In this document: in pieces, positions 54,123-63,026 of the stretch | Layout: each line of letters starts with the position of its first letter | How positions within the stretch are numbered: position 1 is the stretch's first letter | Assembly (NCBI RefSeq): GCF_009739465.1 | Contig: NZ_WHOM01000072.1 | Coordinates: 33,260 to 97,259, forward strand | DNA from: Streptomyces apocyni | Lineage (GTDB): Bacteria; Actinomycetota; Actinomycetes; Streptomycetales; Streptomycetaceae | Direction of reading: 5' to 3' | DNA: 64,000 bases | Notes under the pieces: model-generated | What the model saw: the letters and a program-made list of their open reading frames with translations, nothing else | Databases searched by the model: none | Told to the model about the DNA's origin: nothing | Program-made: the position numbers and the translations under genes

Positions 54123-54298
54123 TGCTGCCTCCTGATCAGATGTCCAATGGGTGAGATGCCCACCCTAGTCCGTACACCGACGCTTTCGACATACCCAGCC
54201 GGTCACATCTGCGAAATCCGCGTGTTTCGATCTCACAGACAACGAATTTCATCGATTCGGGGTTGCGGAACAGACGAGACCTCGTGCACAGTGAGGTC
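54123..54298. promoter_or_regulatory. Divergent regulatory region of the aldehyde dehydrogenase and Lrp genes
   Basis: The 176-bp gap carries promoters for both directions. Imperfect palindromes include cgaatttcatcgattcg (54243-54259) and gacctcgtgcacagtgaggtc (54278-54298, arms gacctc and gaggtc), which touches the Lrp start. Either could bind the Lrp/AsnC protein; this is inference. Confidence 0.45.
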
Positions 54299-54790
54299 GT
54301 GGCCAGCCGAAGCGCAGACTCCAGGACCGGGAACGGATCGACACCTACCGTCGACGCCGTCTCCCTCGCCATCATCGAGCAGCTCCAGGAGGACGGACGC
54401 CGTCCGTATGCCGCCATCGGCAAGGCGGTCGGCCTGTCCGAGGCCGCCGTACGCCAGCGCGTACAGAAGCTGCTCGACCAGGGCGTGATGCAGATCGTCG
54501 CCGTCACCGACCCACTCACCGTGGGATTCAAGCGCCAGGCGATGGTCGGCATCAATGTCGAGGGCGACCTCGACCCCGTGGCGGACGCACTCGCCGCCAT
54601 GTCGGAAGTGGAGTACGTGGTGCTCACCGCGGGCTCCTTCGACCTGATGGTGGAGGTCGTCTGCGAGGACGACGACCACCTGCTCGACGTGATCAACAAG
54701 CGCATCCGGGCCCTCCCCCAGGTGCGCTCCACCGAGAGCTTCGTCTACCTCAAGCTCAAGAAGCAGACCTACATGTGGGGAACCCGATAG
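54299..54790 (+). CDS. Lrp/AsnC family transcriptional regulator
   Basis: A 163-residue regulator: N-terminal HTH (IIEQLQEDGRRPYAAIGKAVGLSEAAVRQRVQKL) and C-terminal RAM ligand domain (AMVGINVEGDLDPVADALAAM and VMTAGSFDLMVEV-type). It probably senses an amino acid or polyamine intermediate and controls the adjacent genes. GTG 54299 is preferred over 54263 because the protein then begins MASRSADSRTG; the Shine-Dalgarno is weak. The stop is 2 nt before the aminotransferase start. Confidence 0.9.
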   Translation: MASRSADSRTGNGSTPTVDAVSLAIIEQLQEDGRRPYAAIGKAVGLSEAAVRQRVQKLLDQGVMQIVAVTDPLTVGFKRQAMVGINVEGDLDPVADALAAMSEVEYVVLTAGSFDLMVEVVCEDDDHLLDVINKRIRALPQVRSTESFVYLKLKKQTYMWGTR

Positions 54791-54792
54791 CC

Positions 54793-56154
54793 GTGAGCAA
54801 GTCCCTCTCGCAGACCGCGTACGACCACCTGTGGATGCACTTCACCCGCATGTCCTCGTACGAGAATGCCCCTGTGCCGACCATCGTGCGCGGCGAGGGC
54901 ACCTACATCTACGACGACCAGGGCAAGCGCTACCTCGACGGCCTCTCCGGCCTGTTCGTGGTCAACGCGGGCCACGGCCGCCACGAGCTCGCCGAGACCG
55001 CGTACAAGCAGGCTCAGGAGCTCGCCTTCTTCCCGGTGTGGTCCTACGCCCACCCGAAGGCCGTCGAACTGGCCGAGCGGCTGGCGCACCACGCGCCCGG
55101 CGACCTGAACAAGGTCTTCTTCACCACCGGTGGCGGTGAGGCCGTGGAGACCGCCTGGAAGCTGGCCAAGCAGTACTTCAAGCTCAAGGGCCAGCACACC
55201 AAGTACAAGGTCATCTCGCGCGCGGTCGCCTACCACGGCACCCCCCAGGGCGCCCTGTCCATCACCGGCCTCCCGGCCCTCAAGGCCCCCTTCGAGCCGC
55301 TGGTGCCCGGCGCGCACAAGGTGCCGAACACCAACATCTACCGCGCCCCGATCCACGGCGACGACCCCGAGGCCTTCGGCCGCTGGGCCGCCGACCAGAT
55401 CGAGCAGCAGATCCTCTTCGAGGGCCCGGAGACGGTCGCCGCCGTCTTCCTGGAGCCGGTGCAGAACGCCGGTGGCTGCTTCCCGCCGCCGCCCGGCTAC
55501 TTCCAGCGGGTCCGCGAGATCTGCGACCAGTACGACGTCCTGCTCGTCTCGGACGAGGTCATCTGCGCCTTCGGCCGCCTCGGCACGATGTTCGCCTGCG
55601 ACAAGTTCGGCTACGTACCGGACATGATCACCTGTGCCAAGGGCATGACGTCGGGCTACTCCCCGATCGGCGCGTGCATCATCTCCGACAAGCTCGCCGA
55701 GCCGTTCTACCGGGGTGACAACACCTTCCTGCACGGCTATACCTTCGGCGGCCACCCGGTCTCCGCCGCGGTCGGCATCGCCAACCTCGACCTCTTCGAG
55801 CGCGAGGGCCTCAACCAGCATGTGCTGGACAACGAGGGCGCGTTCCTCGCCACGCTGGAGAAGCTCAAGGACCTGCCGATCGTCGGCGACGTCCGGGGCA
55901 ACGGCTTCTTCTACGGCATCGAGCTGGTGAAGGACAAGGCCACCAAGGAGTCCTTCAACGACGAGGAGACCGAGCGCGTCCTGTACGGCTTCCTCTCCAA
56001 GGCGCTGTACGACAACGGCCTCTACTGCCGCGCCGATGACCGTGGCGACCCGGTCGTCCAGCTGGCGCCGCCGCTGATCTCCGACCAGTCGACCTTCGAC
56101 GAGATCGAGGGAATCCTGCGGAACGTCCTGTCGGAGGCCTGGACGAAGCTGTGA
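54793..56154 (+). CDS. Class III omega-aminotransferase (putrescine-pyruvate type)
   Basis: A 453-residue PLP enzyme of the omega-aminotransferase group (SpuC/PatA-like): GGGEAVETAWKLAKQYFK, YHGTPQGALSITG, LLVSDEVICAFGRLG, and Schiff-base Lys in CAKGMTSGYSPIGA. It would transaminate putrescine or another diamine to an aminoaldehyde, which the divergent aldehyde dehydrogenase oxidises. GTG 54793 is preferred over ATG 54775, which lies inside the Lrp gene. Substrate is inferred from context. Confidence 0.9.
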   Translation: MSKSLSQTAYDHLWMHFTRMSSYENAPVPTIVRGEGTYIYDDQGKRYLDGLSGLFVVNAGHGRHELAETAYKQAQELAFFPVWSYAHPKAVELAERLAHHAPGDLNKVFFTTGGGEAVETAWKLAKQYFKLKGQHTKYKVISRAVAYHGTPQGALSITGLPALKAPFEPLVPGAHKVPNTNIYRAPIHGDDPEAFGRWAADQIEQQILFEGPETVAAVFLEPVQNAGGCFPPPPGYFQRVREICDQYDVLLVSDEVICAFGRLGTMFACDKFGYVPDMITCAKGMTSGYSPIGACIISDKLAEPFYRGDNTFLHGYTFGGHPVSAAVGIANLDLFEREGLNQHVLDNEGAFLATLEKLKDLPIVGDVRGNGFFYGIELVKDKATKESFNDEETERVLYGFLSKALYDNGLYCRADDRGDPVVQLAPPLISDQSTFDEIEGILRNVLSEAWTKL

Positions 56155-56240
56155 CGCGCTGACGCGCTGACGCCTCCAGCGCGTGCGCGTACCGGTGCTC
56201 CCAGCACTTCCGGCGCTTCTGACACCCGCCGGGACGCCAT

Positions 56241-56288
56241 ACGGCCCGGGTTGACCCGTTCGAGTGAGAACGGACCAACCCGGGCCGT
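56241..56288 (+). terminator. Terminator hairpin after the aminotransferase gene
   Basis: Arms 56241-56261 and 56268-56288 pair over 21 bp with two mismatches, loop gagtga. It lies 86 bp past the stop and isolates the ABC genes that follow. Confidence 0.88.
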
Positions 56289-56437
56289 GTGCTGTGCGCC
56301 CCGTCCCACGGCGGTCCCTACCGTCAGTCGCTTAGAGCCGGTGACTGATCGGCCGCTCTCTCGTTCCGTCGTACGGGGGACGGCCCACAGGGGGAAGGCC
56401 CTGTGTAGCCGGAGCGACTGAACCGAGGTGTTTCCCC

Positions 56438-57196
56438 ATGGTGGCCCCGCCGGACAACGACGTGCTCTGGGCACGCTCCCTGCATGTATCCCACAACGGC
56501 TCCCCCGCGCTCACCGGCGTGTCGATCGGGGTGCGCGAGGGCGAGATCCTCGCCGTGGCGGGCCCCCGGGGGTGCGGCAAGACGACGCTGCTGCGGTGTC
56601 TGTCCGGGCAGTTGACGCCCGAGCGCGGCGAGGTGTGGTTCAACTCGACACCGGTGCACACCATGGGGCCCCTGGTACGCGAGCGGCTGCGCCGCGACCG
56701 GTTCGGCTGGATCGACCCCGAGCCGCAGCTGGTGCCCGAACTCACCGCCTGGGAGAACGCCGCCCTGCCGCTGCTGCTGCGCGGTGACTCACACCGCGCC
56801 GCCCGCAAGACCGCCCTGGAGTGGCTGGAGCGCCTGGACGTCGGGCCCTGCGCCCGCAGGCGGCCCTACGCGCTGCTGCAGGCCGAGCGGCAGCGCGTCA
56901 CCATCGCCCGCGCCCTGGTCACCGAGCCCACCGTGCTCTTCGCCGACGAGCCCACCGCCCCGCTGCACCGCGCCGACCGCGTCCATGTGCTGCGTACGCT
57001 GACCACGGCGGCCCGCTCACACGGCATCACCGTCGTGCTGGCCACCCACGACCCGGCCGTGACCGGGAGCACATCGGCGGCCGACGCCCCCCTCGCCGAC
57101 CGCACCGTCTCACTGCTCGACGGCCGCCGCGCGGGCGCCGTACGCGTCGCTCAGGCCCCGGAACCGAAGGGCGCGGCGTGCTCGCTCTCCGCCTAG
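56438..57196 (+). CDS. ABC ATPase with degenerate Q-loop and signature
   Basis: A 252-residue ATPase of the LolD/MacB type. Walker A GPRGCGKTT and Walker B VLFADEPTA are normal, and the H-loop is ATHDPAV. The Q-loop region reads FGWIDPEPQLVPEL, where FGxVFQ would be expected, and the LSGGQ signature is replaced by LLQAERQRV. It may hydrolyse ATP poorly or only when paired. The following gene overlaps by 19 nt and encodes its membrane partner. ATG follows a GAGG 10 nt upstream. Confidence 0.88.
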   Translation: MVAPPDNDVLWARSLHVSHNGSPALTGVSIGVREGEILAVAGPRGCGKTTLLRCLSGQLTPERGEVWFNSTPVHTMGPLVRERLRRDRFGWIDPEPQLVPELTAWENAALPLLLRGDSHRAARKTALEWLERLDVGPCARRRPYALLQAERQRVTIARALVTEPTVLFADEPTAPLHRADRVHVLRTLTTAARSHGITVVLATHDPAVTGSTSAADAPLADRTVSLLDGRRAGAVRVAQAPEPKGAACSLSA

Positions 57197-58362
57197 CGCG
57201 CGGCGCCCACCCCCTGGTCCAGATCCGACGCCTCGCGGTCGCCGCGGCCGCCGCCGGGACCGGATTTCTGCTGCTGTGCGCCCTGGGGTACGCGATGGGG
57301 CACCCGGGAGCCACCCAGAGCGCCGTGCTGCGGCTCGCCTGGTGCGCCGTGCCGCTCGCCGCCACCGTGCACCTCGCGGTGGCCGTGGCGCGTACGGACC
57401 CCGGGACCCGGCCGCGGCCCGGTCTCTCCGCGCTCGGGCTCGGGCCCGGCCGCCTCGCGTTGCTGGCCGCGGCGACCACGGCGATGGCGTGCACGCTCGG
57501 CTCGCTGCTGGCGCTGCTGTTCTTCCTGCATCTGCGCGGTGACCTGACCGGGCTGCCCTTCGACGGGGCCGCGGCCGACCTGCTCGGCGGCGGGCAGTCG
57601 CTGCCGCTGGCCGCCGCTCTGACGCTGCTGGCGCTGACCCCGGTGATCGCCTCCTGCTGCGCCGCGCTGGTCCTGCGTCCGCGTACGTCCCGCCAGTCCA
57701 GCCAGCCCGGCCACCGTGACGAGGAGAACCCGCGGCAGCCCACGCCCCCCGCGCCCGCGCCGACGGGACTGCCGTGGGGCGTGGCGCTGATCGCCGTGGG
57801 CCTGGCCGTGGAGACGTACGCGGCCACGGCCGACGCCACGGCGGACAGTCTGCCGATGCCGGGGCGGATGGCGGGCATTCCGGTCGGCGTGCTCGCCGGG
57901 TGGGCGGTGACCGCGCTCGGGCTCGCGCTGGCCGGGCCGGGGCTCACCGCGCTGTGCGGGCGCCTGCTGGCGACGCTGCGGCCCGGCGCGGCCCGGCTGC
58001 TCGCGGGCCGGGTGCTGCGCGAGGAGTCGCGGCGGATCGGGCGGCCGCTGGGCGTGGTGTGCGCGGTGGCGGCGGGCGTGATCGCGGCGGCCGTGCTGTA
58101 CGGCGCCCGGCAGCCGCAGGTCGGCCCGCTGACCGTACTCGGGGCCGTCCTGGTGGTGGGCTGCCCGCTGCTGACCTTGGCGACCGCGGCGGAGGAGTCC
58201 CGGCAGGCACGTGCCCACACCACGGCGGCGCTGGTCAGGCTCGGCGCGCCGCGCTCGCTGCTGCGCGGGGCGCTGGCCCTGCGCGCGGGTGCGCTGTTCG
58301 CGGTGTTCGCCCCACTGACCTTGGCTGTCGCGGCGCTGGCGGCGCTTCCGCTGGCCCGCTGA
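57178..58362 (+). CDS. Membrane protein, probable partner of the ABC ATPase
   Basis: A 394-residue integral membrane protein with eight or more hydrophobic segments and a Pro-rich cytoplasmic loop near the middle (after RPRTSRQSSQPG). It begins at GTG 57178 (GAAGGG upstream), overlapping the ATPase gene by 19 nt. It resembles FtsX-like or peptide-export permeases, but I see no decisive motif. With the upstream ATPase it forms a two-gene transporter of unknown substrate. Confidence 0.85.
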   Translation: MLALRLARGAHPLVQIRRLAVAAAAAGTGFLLLCALGYAMGHPGATQSAVLRLAWCAVPLAATVHLAVAVARTDPGTRPRPGLSALGLGPGRLALLAAATTAMACTLGSLLALLFFLHLRGDLTGLPFDGAAADLLGGGQSLPLAAALTLLALTPVIASCCAALVLRPRTSRQSSQPGHRDEENPRQPTPPAPAPTGLPWGVALIAVGLAVETYAATADATADSLPMPGRMAGIPVGVLAGWAVTALGLALAGPGLTALCGRLLATLRPGAARLLAGRVLREESRRIGRPLGVVCAVAAGVIAAAVLYGARQPQVGPLTVLGAVLVVGCPLLTLATAAEESRQARAHTTAALVRLGAPRSLLRGALALRAGALFAVFAPLTLAVAALAALPLAR

Positions 58363-58494
58363 GGGACATACGGAAATTCCCTTGGCCGGGACCGATGATT
58401 CCTGCCGGGCACCGCCGTCTACCCCTACGAACAACGCGGCACCCGTACGGAACACCGACGGGAAAGACACAAGACACACGAGGAGCGAGTCACC

Positions 58495-58914
58495 ATGGCG
58501 AACACCGGCTACCAGCAGATGATCTTCGTCAATCTTCCGGTCAGGAACCTCGACGTATCCAAGAAGTTCTTCAGCGAACTGGGCTACTCCTTCAACGAGC
58601 AGTTCTCCGATGAGACCACCGCCTGCCTGGTCATCAGCGACACCATCTTCGCGATGCTGCTCAGCGAGCCGCGCTTCGCGGAGTTCGCGACCAAGCCCGT
58701 CGTCGACGCCACCAAGAGCACCGAGGTGCTGGTGGCCCTGAGCGCCGAGAGCCGCGAGAAGGTCGACGAGCTCGCGGACCGGGCGCTGGCCGCTGGCGGC
58801 TCCCCGGCCAAGGAGCCGATGGACTTCGGCCACATGTACGGCCGCTCCTTCCAGGACCCGGACGGGCACCACTGGGAGGTCATGTGGATGGACCCGGCCG
58901 CGGTCCAGGGCTGA
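58495..58914 (+). CDS. VOC (glyoxalase/bleomycin resistance) family protein
   Basis: A 139-residue VOC protein. The N-terminal FVNLPVRNLDVSKKFFSELGY and C-terminal FQDPDGHHWEVMWM are typical, with metal-ligand-like His and Glu. Substrate unknown. ATG with GAGGAG upstream. Its TGA stop is the first bases of a 220-bp inverted-repeat element, so the element may have provided or replaced the 3' end. Confidence 0.9.
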   Translation: MANTGYQQMIFVNLPVRNLDVSKKFFSELGYSFNEQFSDETTACLVISDTIFAMLLSEPRFAEFATKPVVDATKSTEVLVALSAESREKVDELADRALAAGGSPAKEPMDFGHMYGRSFQDPDGHHWEVMWMDPAAVQG

Positions 58915-59131
58915 GAGCCTGTCTTTGAACCCCCGTCGTTCGCGCGGAGCGCGGGCGCAGCGGCGTTCGGTGCGTGCGCTCGGCGTGCGGAGTCGCAGGT
59001 CATGGATGGGGTCTCCCCTGCTCGAGCGAAGCCGAGAGCTTGGGGAAGGAGCCACCTGTCCCGCGGCGCCGTGCGGCGAGGGTGCGTGCCGGGCGTCGGG
59101 GCGCAGGCGGGGGTTCAAAGACCGGCTCTCA
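58912..59131. repeat. Type-D miniature inverted-repeat element
   Basis: A 220-bp unit bounded by 24-bp arms (58912-58935 and 59108-59131) with one mismatch; the left end reads tgagagcctgtctttgaa. It shares the module ctgctcgagcg...cgagagcttgggg with the type-B copy at 21763-22250. It lies between the VOC stop and the xanthine dehydrogenase operon and has no coding sequence. Confidence 0.85.
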
Positions 59132-59170
59132 AGATCGGCCCGAGGGGAGGGTTGGGTCAATACTGGCCCT

Positions 59171-60061
59171 ATGGACTTCCTTCGTCCCGCCAGCTGGGAG
59201 GAGGCGCTCGCCGCCAAGGCAGCGCACCCTGCCGCTGTGCCGATCGCGGGCGGCACCGATGTGATGGTCGAGATCAACTTCGACCTCCGCCGCCCGGACC
59301 ACCTCCTGGACCTGGGCCGGGTCGCCGAGCTGCGCGAGTGGGAGGTCGGCGAACGGACGGTCCGGCTCGGCGCCTCCGTCCCGTACACCCAGATCATGGC
59401 GGAGCTCCGCCATGATCTGCCGGGCCTGGCGCTCGCCTCGCACACGGTGGCCTCGCCGCAGATCCGCAACCGTGGGAGTGTCGGCGGCAACCTCGGCACC
59501 GCGTCGCCCGCGGGAGACGCGCATCCCGCGCTGCTGGCGGCGGGCTGCGAGGTCGAGGTGGAGTCACGGGCGCGCGGCTCCCGCCGGGTCCCGATCGACG
59601 CGTTCTTCACCGGCGTCAAGCGCAACGCGCTCGCGCCCGACGAGCTGATCAGGGCCGTCCACATCGACCGGGCGGACGGGCCGCAGCAGTTCTCCAAGGT
59701 GGGTACCCGCAACGCGATGGTGATCGCGGTCTGCGCGTTCTCGCTCGCCCTCCACCCCGAGAGCCGTACGGTACGCACCGGCATCGGCTCGGCCGCCCCG
59801 ACGCCGATCCGGGCGCGGGCGGCCGAGGAGTTCCTGAACGCGGCGCTCGAAGAGGGCGGCTTCTGGGACACCGGCGAGGCCGTCCCGCCGTCGATCGGCG
59901 CGCGGTTCGCCGGGCTCGCCTCGGGCGCCTGCAACCCGATCGACGACGTACGGGGCAGCGCGGCCTACCGCCGCCACGCGATCGGCGTGCTGGCCCGCCG
60001 TACCCTCACCTGGTGCTGGGAGTCGTACCGCGAGAGCGAGCGGAGGGCGCCATGCGCGTGA
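59171..60061 (+). CDS. Xanthine dehydrogenase-type FAD-binding subunit
   Basis: A 296-residue FAD subunit of a molybdenum hydroxylase (CoxM/XdhB). FAD motifs: PIAGGTDVMVEIN and IRNRGSVGGNLGTASPAGD. The later YRRHAIGVLARR region completes the family pattern. No ribosome-binding site is visible upstream of ATG 59171 (GGGTCAATACTGGCCCT), so the mRNA may be leaderless, or translation may start differently. First gene of a four-gene operon. Confidence 0.9.
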   Translation: MDFLRPASWEEALAAKAAHPAAVPIAGGTDVMVEINFDLRRPDHLLDLGRVAELREWEVGERTVRLGASVPYTQIMAELRHDLPGLALASHTVASPQIRNRGSVGGNLGTASPAGDAHPALLAAGCEVEVESRARGSRRVPIDAFFTGVKRNALAPDELIRAVHIDRADGPQQFSKVGTRNAMVIAVCAFSLALHPESRTVRTGIGSAAPTPIRARAAEEFLNAALEEGGFWDTGEAVPPSIGARFAGLASGACNPIDDVRGSAAYRRHAIGVLARRTLTWCWESYRESERRAPCA

Positions 60062-60600
60062 ACCTCCGGGTCAACGGCCGCCCCCGGCAGGTGGACGACG
60101 TCTGGGAAGGCGAGTCCCTGTTGTACGTGCTGCGCGAGCGGATGGGGCTGCCGGGCTCCAAGAACGCCTGCGAGCAAGGCGAATGCGGCTCGTGCTCGGT
60201 CCGCCTTGACGATGTCCTCGTCTGCTCCTGCCTGGTCGCGGCGGGGCAGGCCGAGGGCCGCGAGGTGCTGACCGTCGAGGGACTCCCGGGGGCGAGCGCC
60301 CCTTCAAGCGCTCTTTCGAGCGACCCGTCGGGCGACTCTTCGGAGGACGACAGGAGCGGCGAACTCGCCCCGATCCAGCAGGCGTTCATCGACGCGGGCG
60401 CCGTCCAGTGCGGCTTCTGCACCCCCGGGCTGCTGGTCGCGGCCGACGACCTCCTCAGGCGCGACAGCGATCCCTCAGACGCCGACATCCGTGAGGCACT
60501 CTCGGGGAACCTCTGCCGTTGTACGGGGTACGAGAAGATCCTCGACGCGGTCCGCCTGGCGGCCGCGCGGGGCGAGACGCGACGGCGAGAGGGCGGCTGA
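60052..60600 (+). CDS. Xanthine dehydrogenase-type 2Fe-2S subunit
   Basis: A 182-residue subunit with two 2Fe-2S clusters: CEQGECGSCSVRLDDVLVCSC (plant-type) and CGFCTPG with later CRCTGY. A ~25-residue Ser/Asp-rich insert lies between them (near residues 84-108), absent from most CoxS-type proteins. ATG 60052 overlaps the FAD subunit gene by 10 nt (CGGAGG upstream); an upstream frame to 60013 is not supported. It carries electrons between the molybdopterin and FAD subunits. Confidence 0.9.
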   Translation: MRVNLRVNGRPRQVDDVWEGESLLYVLRERMGLPGSKNACEQGECGSCSVRLDDVLVCSCLVAAGQAEGREVLTVEGLPGASAPSSALSSDPSGDSSEDDRSGELAPIQQAFIDAGAVQCGFCTPGLLVAADDLLRRDSDPSDADIREALSGNLCRCTGYEKILDAVRLAAARGETRRREGG

Positions 60601-60601
60601 C

Positions 60602-62983
60602 ATGACCGGCACCGTGGGAGTCCCCACCCGGATCACCCAGGGTTCGGGGACCAAGGGCGGCGTCGGCGAGTCCACGCTGCGCCCCGACGGCACCCTCAAG
60701 ACCACCGGCGAGTTCGCGTACGCCTCCGACCTGTGGCACGAGGACATGCTCTGGGGCCACACCCTGCGCGCCCCGCACGCCCACGCGCTGATCACCCGGA
60801 TCGACCTCACCGACGCGCTGCTCCAGCCGGGGGTGTACGCGGTGCTGGCGTATGCCGACCTGCCCGCCGCCAAGCGGTACGGTCTGGAGCTCCGCGACCA
60901 GCCGGTGCTCTGCGACGGCCGGGTCCGCTTCCACGGCGAGCCCGTCGCCCTGGTCGCCGCCGACCACCCCGAGACAGCGCGCCGCGCCGCCGCCAAGATC
61001 GTCGTGGAGTACGACGTGCTGCCCCCGGTCACCGACGAGGCCGCGGCCACCGCCCCCGGCGCCCCGCTGCTGCACCCGGACCGGGACGACGACCACGCCC
61101 CGCACGTCCCCCATCCCAACATCGTGCGCCGCCAGCCCGTCCGGCGCGGCGACATCGAGGCGGGACGCGCGCGTGCCGCGGTGATCGTGCGCCAGGACTA
61201 CGAGGTCGGCATGCAGGACCAGGCCTTCCTCGGCCCGGAGTCGGGGCTCGCGGTCCCGGCCGACGACGGCGGCGTCGATCTGTACGTCTCGACGCAGTGG
61301 CTGCATGTGGACCGCGAGCAGATCGCCCCGGTGCTCGGCCTCCCCGAGGACAAGGTGCGGCTCGCCCTCTCCGGCGTCGGCGGCGCCTTCGGCGGCCGCG
61401 AGGACCTGTCCATGCAGGCCCACGCCGCGCTGCTGGCCCTGCACACCGGCAAGCCGGTGAAGATGGTCTACAACCGCTACGAGTCGTTCTTCGGCCATGT
61501 GCACCGCCACCCGGCGCGCATCACCTACGAGCACGGCGCGACCCGCGAGGGCAAGCTCACCCATGTCGCCGCCCGCATCGTGCTGGACGGCGGCGCCTAC
61601 GCGTCATCGACCCCGGCCGTCGTCGGGAACGCCGCGTCGCTGGGCCTCGGCCCGTACACCTGCGAGAACGTCGACATCGAGGCCATCGGGCTCTACACCA
61701 ACAACCCGCCCTGTGGCGCGATGCGCGGCTTCGGCGCCGTCCAGGCCTGCTTCGCCTACGAGTCCCAGATGGACCGGGTCGCGGCCGAACTGCACCTGGA
61801 CCCGGTGGAGTTCCGGCAGCTCAACGCCATGGAGCAGGGCTCCCTGATGCCCACAGGGCAGCCGGTCGACTCACCCGCGCCGGTGGCCGAACTGCTGCGC
61901 CGGGTCAGGTCGATGCCGATGCCGCCCGAGCGGCAGTGGGAGTCGGCGGGCGAGGGCGCGGATCTGCGCGCCCTGCCCGGCGGCCTGTCCAACACCACCC
62001 ACGGCGAAGGCGTCGTACGGGGTGTGGGCTACGCGGTCGGCATCAAGAACGTCGGCTTCTCCGAGGGCTTCGACGACTACTCGACGGCCCGGGTCAGGCT
62101 CGAAGTCGTCGGCGGCGAGCCGGTGGCGACGGTGCACACGGCGATGGCGGAGGTCGGCCAGGGCGGGGTCACCGTGCACGCGCAGATCGCCCGTACCGAA
62201 CTCGGTGTCGCCCAGGTGACGATCCAGCCCGCCGACACCGCGGTGGGCAGCGCCGGTTCGACCTCCGCCTCGCGGCAGACCTACGTCACCGGGGGCGCCG
62301 TACGCCATGCCTGTCAGGCCGTCCGGGCGGAGGTCCTGGAGATCGGGCGGCGGAAGTTCGGCTCGTACCACCCCGCCTGGGCGACGGCCGAACTCCTGCT
62401 GGAGGGCGGCAAGATCGTCACCGATGGCGGCGAGGCGCTGGCCGACCTGGCGGACGTACTCGAAGGGGACCCGGTCGAACGGGAGCTGGAATGGCGGCAC
62501 CGCCCCACCCAGGCCCTGGACCACGAGCGAGGCCAGGGCAACGGCCACGTTCAGTACTCCTTCGCCGCGCATCGCGCGGTCGTCGAGGTGGACACCGACC
62601 TCGGTCTGGTCAAGGTCGTCGAGCTGGCCTGCGCCCAGGACGTCGGCAAGGCGCTCAATCCGCTGTCGGTCGTGGGCCAGATCCAGGGCGGTACGACGCA
62701 GGGCCTCGGCCTGGCGGTGATGGAGGAGATCGTGCTGGACCCGGAGGCGAAGGTCCGCAACCCCTCCTTCACCGACTATCTGATCCCCACCATCCTCGAC
62801 ACCCCGCCGCTCCCGGTGGACGTGCTCGAACTGGCCGACAGCCACGCGCCATACGGCCTGCGCGGGGTCGGCGAGGCCTCGACGCTGTCGTCCACCCCGG
62901 CCGTGGTCGCGGCGGTACGGCAGGCCACGGGCCTGGCCCTGACCCGAGTGCCGGTGCGGCCCGAGCACCTGACCGGCACCTGA
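60602..62983 (+). CDS. Xanthine dehydrogenase-type molybdopterin-binding subunit
   Basis: A 793-residue large catalytic subunit. The N-terminal a/b hammerhead domain holds LRAPHAHALI and HGEPVALVAADHPETARRA; the molybdopterin domain has QDQAFLGPESGLA, GVGGAFGGREDLS, GAMRGFGAVQ and near the end GLRGVGEASTLS, whose Glu is the catalytic base. It oxidises a purine or other heterocycle; the exact substrate is unknown. The ATG lies 1 nt after the preceding stop. Confidence 0.93.
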   Translation: MTGTVGVPTRITQGSGTKGGVGESTLRPDGTLKTTGEFAYASDLWHEDMLWGHTLRAPHAHALITRIDLTDALLQPGVYAVLAYADLPAAKRYGLELRDQPVLCDGRVRFHGEPVALVAADHPETARRAAAKIVVEYDVLPPVTDEAAATAPGAPLLHPDRDDDHAPHVPHPNIVRRQPVRRGDIEAGRARAAVIVRQDYEVGMQDQAFLGPESGLAVPADDGGVDLYVSTQWLHVDREQIAPVLGLPEDKVRLALSGVGGAFGGREDLSMQAHAALLALHTGKPVKMVYNRYESFFGHVHRHPARITYEHGATREGKLTHVAARIVLDGGAYASSTPAVVGNAASLGLGPYTCENVDIEAIGLYTNNPPCGAMRGFGAVQACFAYESQMDRVAAELHLDPVEFRQLNAMEQGSLMPTGQPVDSPAPVAELLRRVRSMPMPPERQWESAGEGADLRALPGGLSNTTHGEGVVRGVGYAVGIKNVGFSEGFDDYSTARVRLEVVGGEPVATVHTAMAEVGQGGVTVHAQIARTELGVAQVTIQPADTAVGSAGSTSASRQTYVTGGAVRHACQAVRAEVLEIGRRKFGSYHPAWATAELLLEGGKIVTDGGEALADLADVLEGDPVERELEWRHRPTQALDHERGQGNGHVQYSFAAHRAVVEVDTDLGLVKVVELACAQDVGKALNPLSVVGQIQGGTTQGLGLAVMEEIVLDPEAKVRNPSFTDYLIPTILDTPPLPVDVLELADSHAPYGLRGVGEASTLSSTPAVVAAVRQATGLALTRVPVRPEHLTGT

Positions 62984-63026
62984 CCCGTCCGCTCCCCCAC
63001 TCCCCCGCGACTGACCGGAGGCCACC

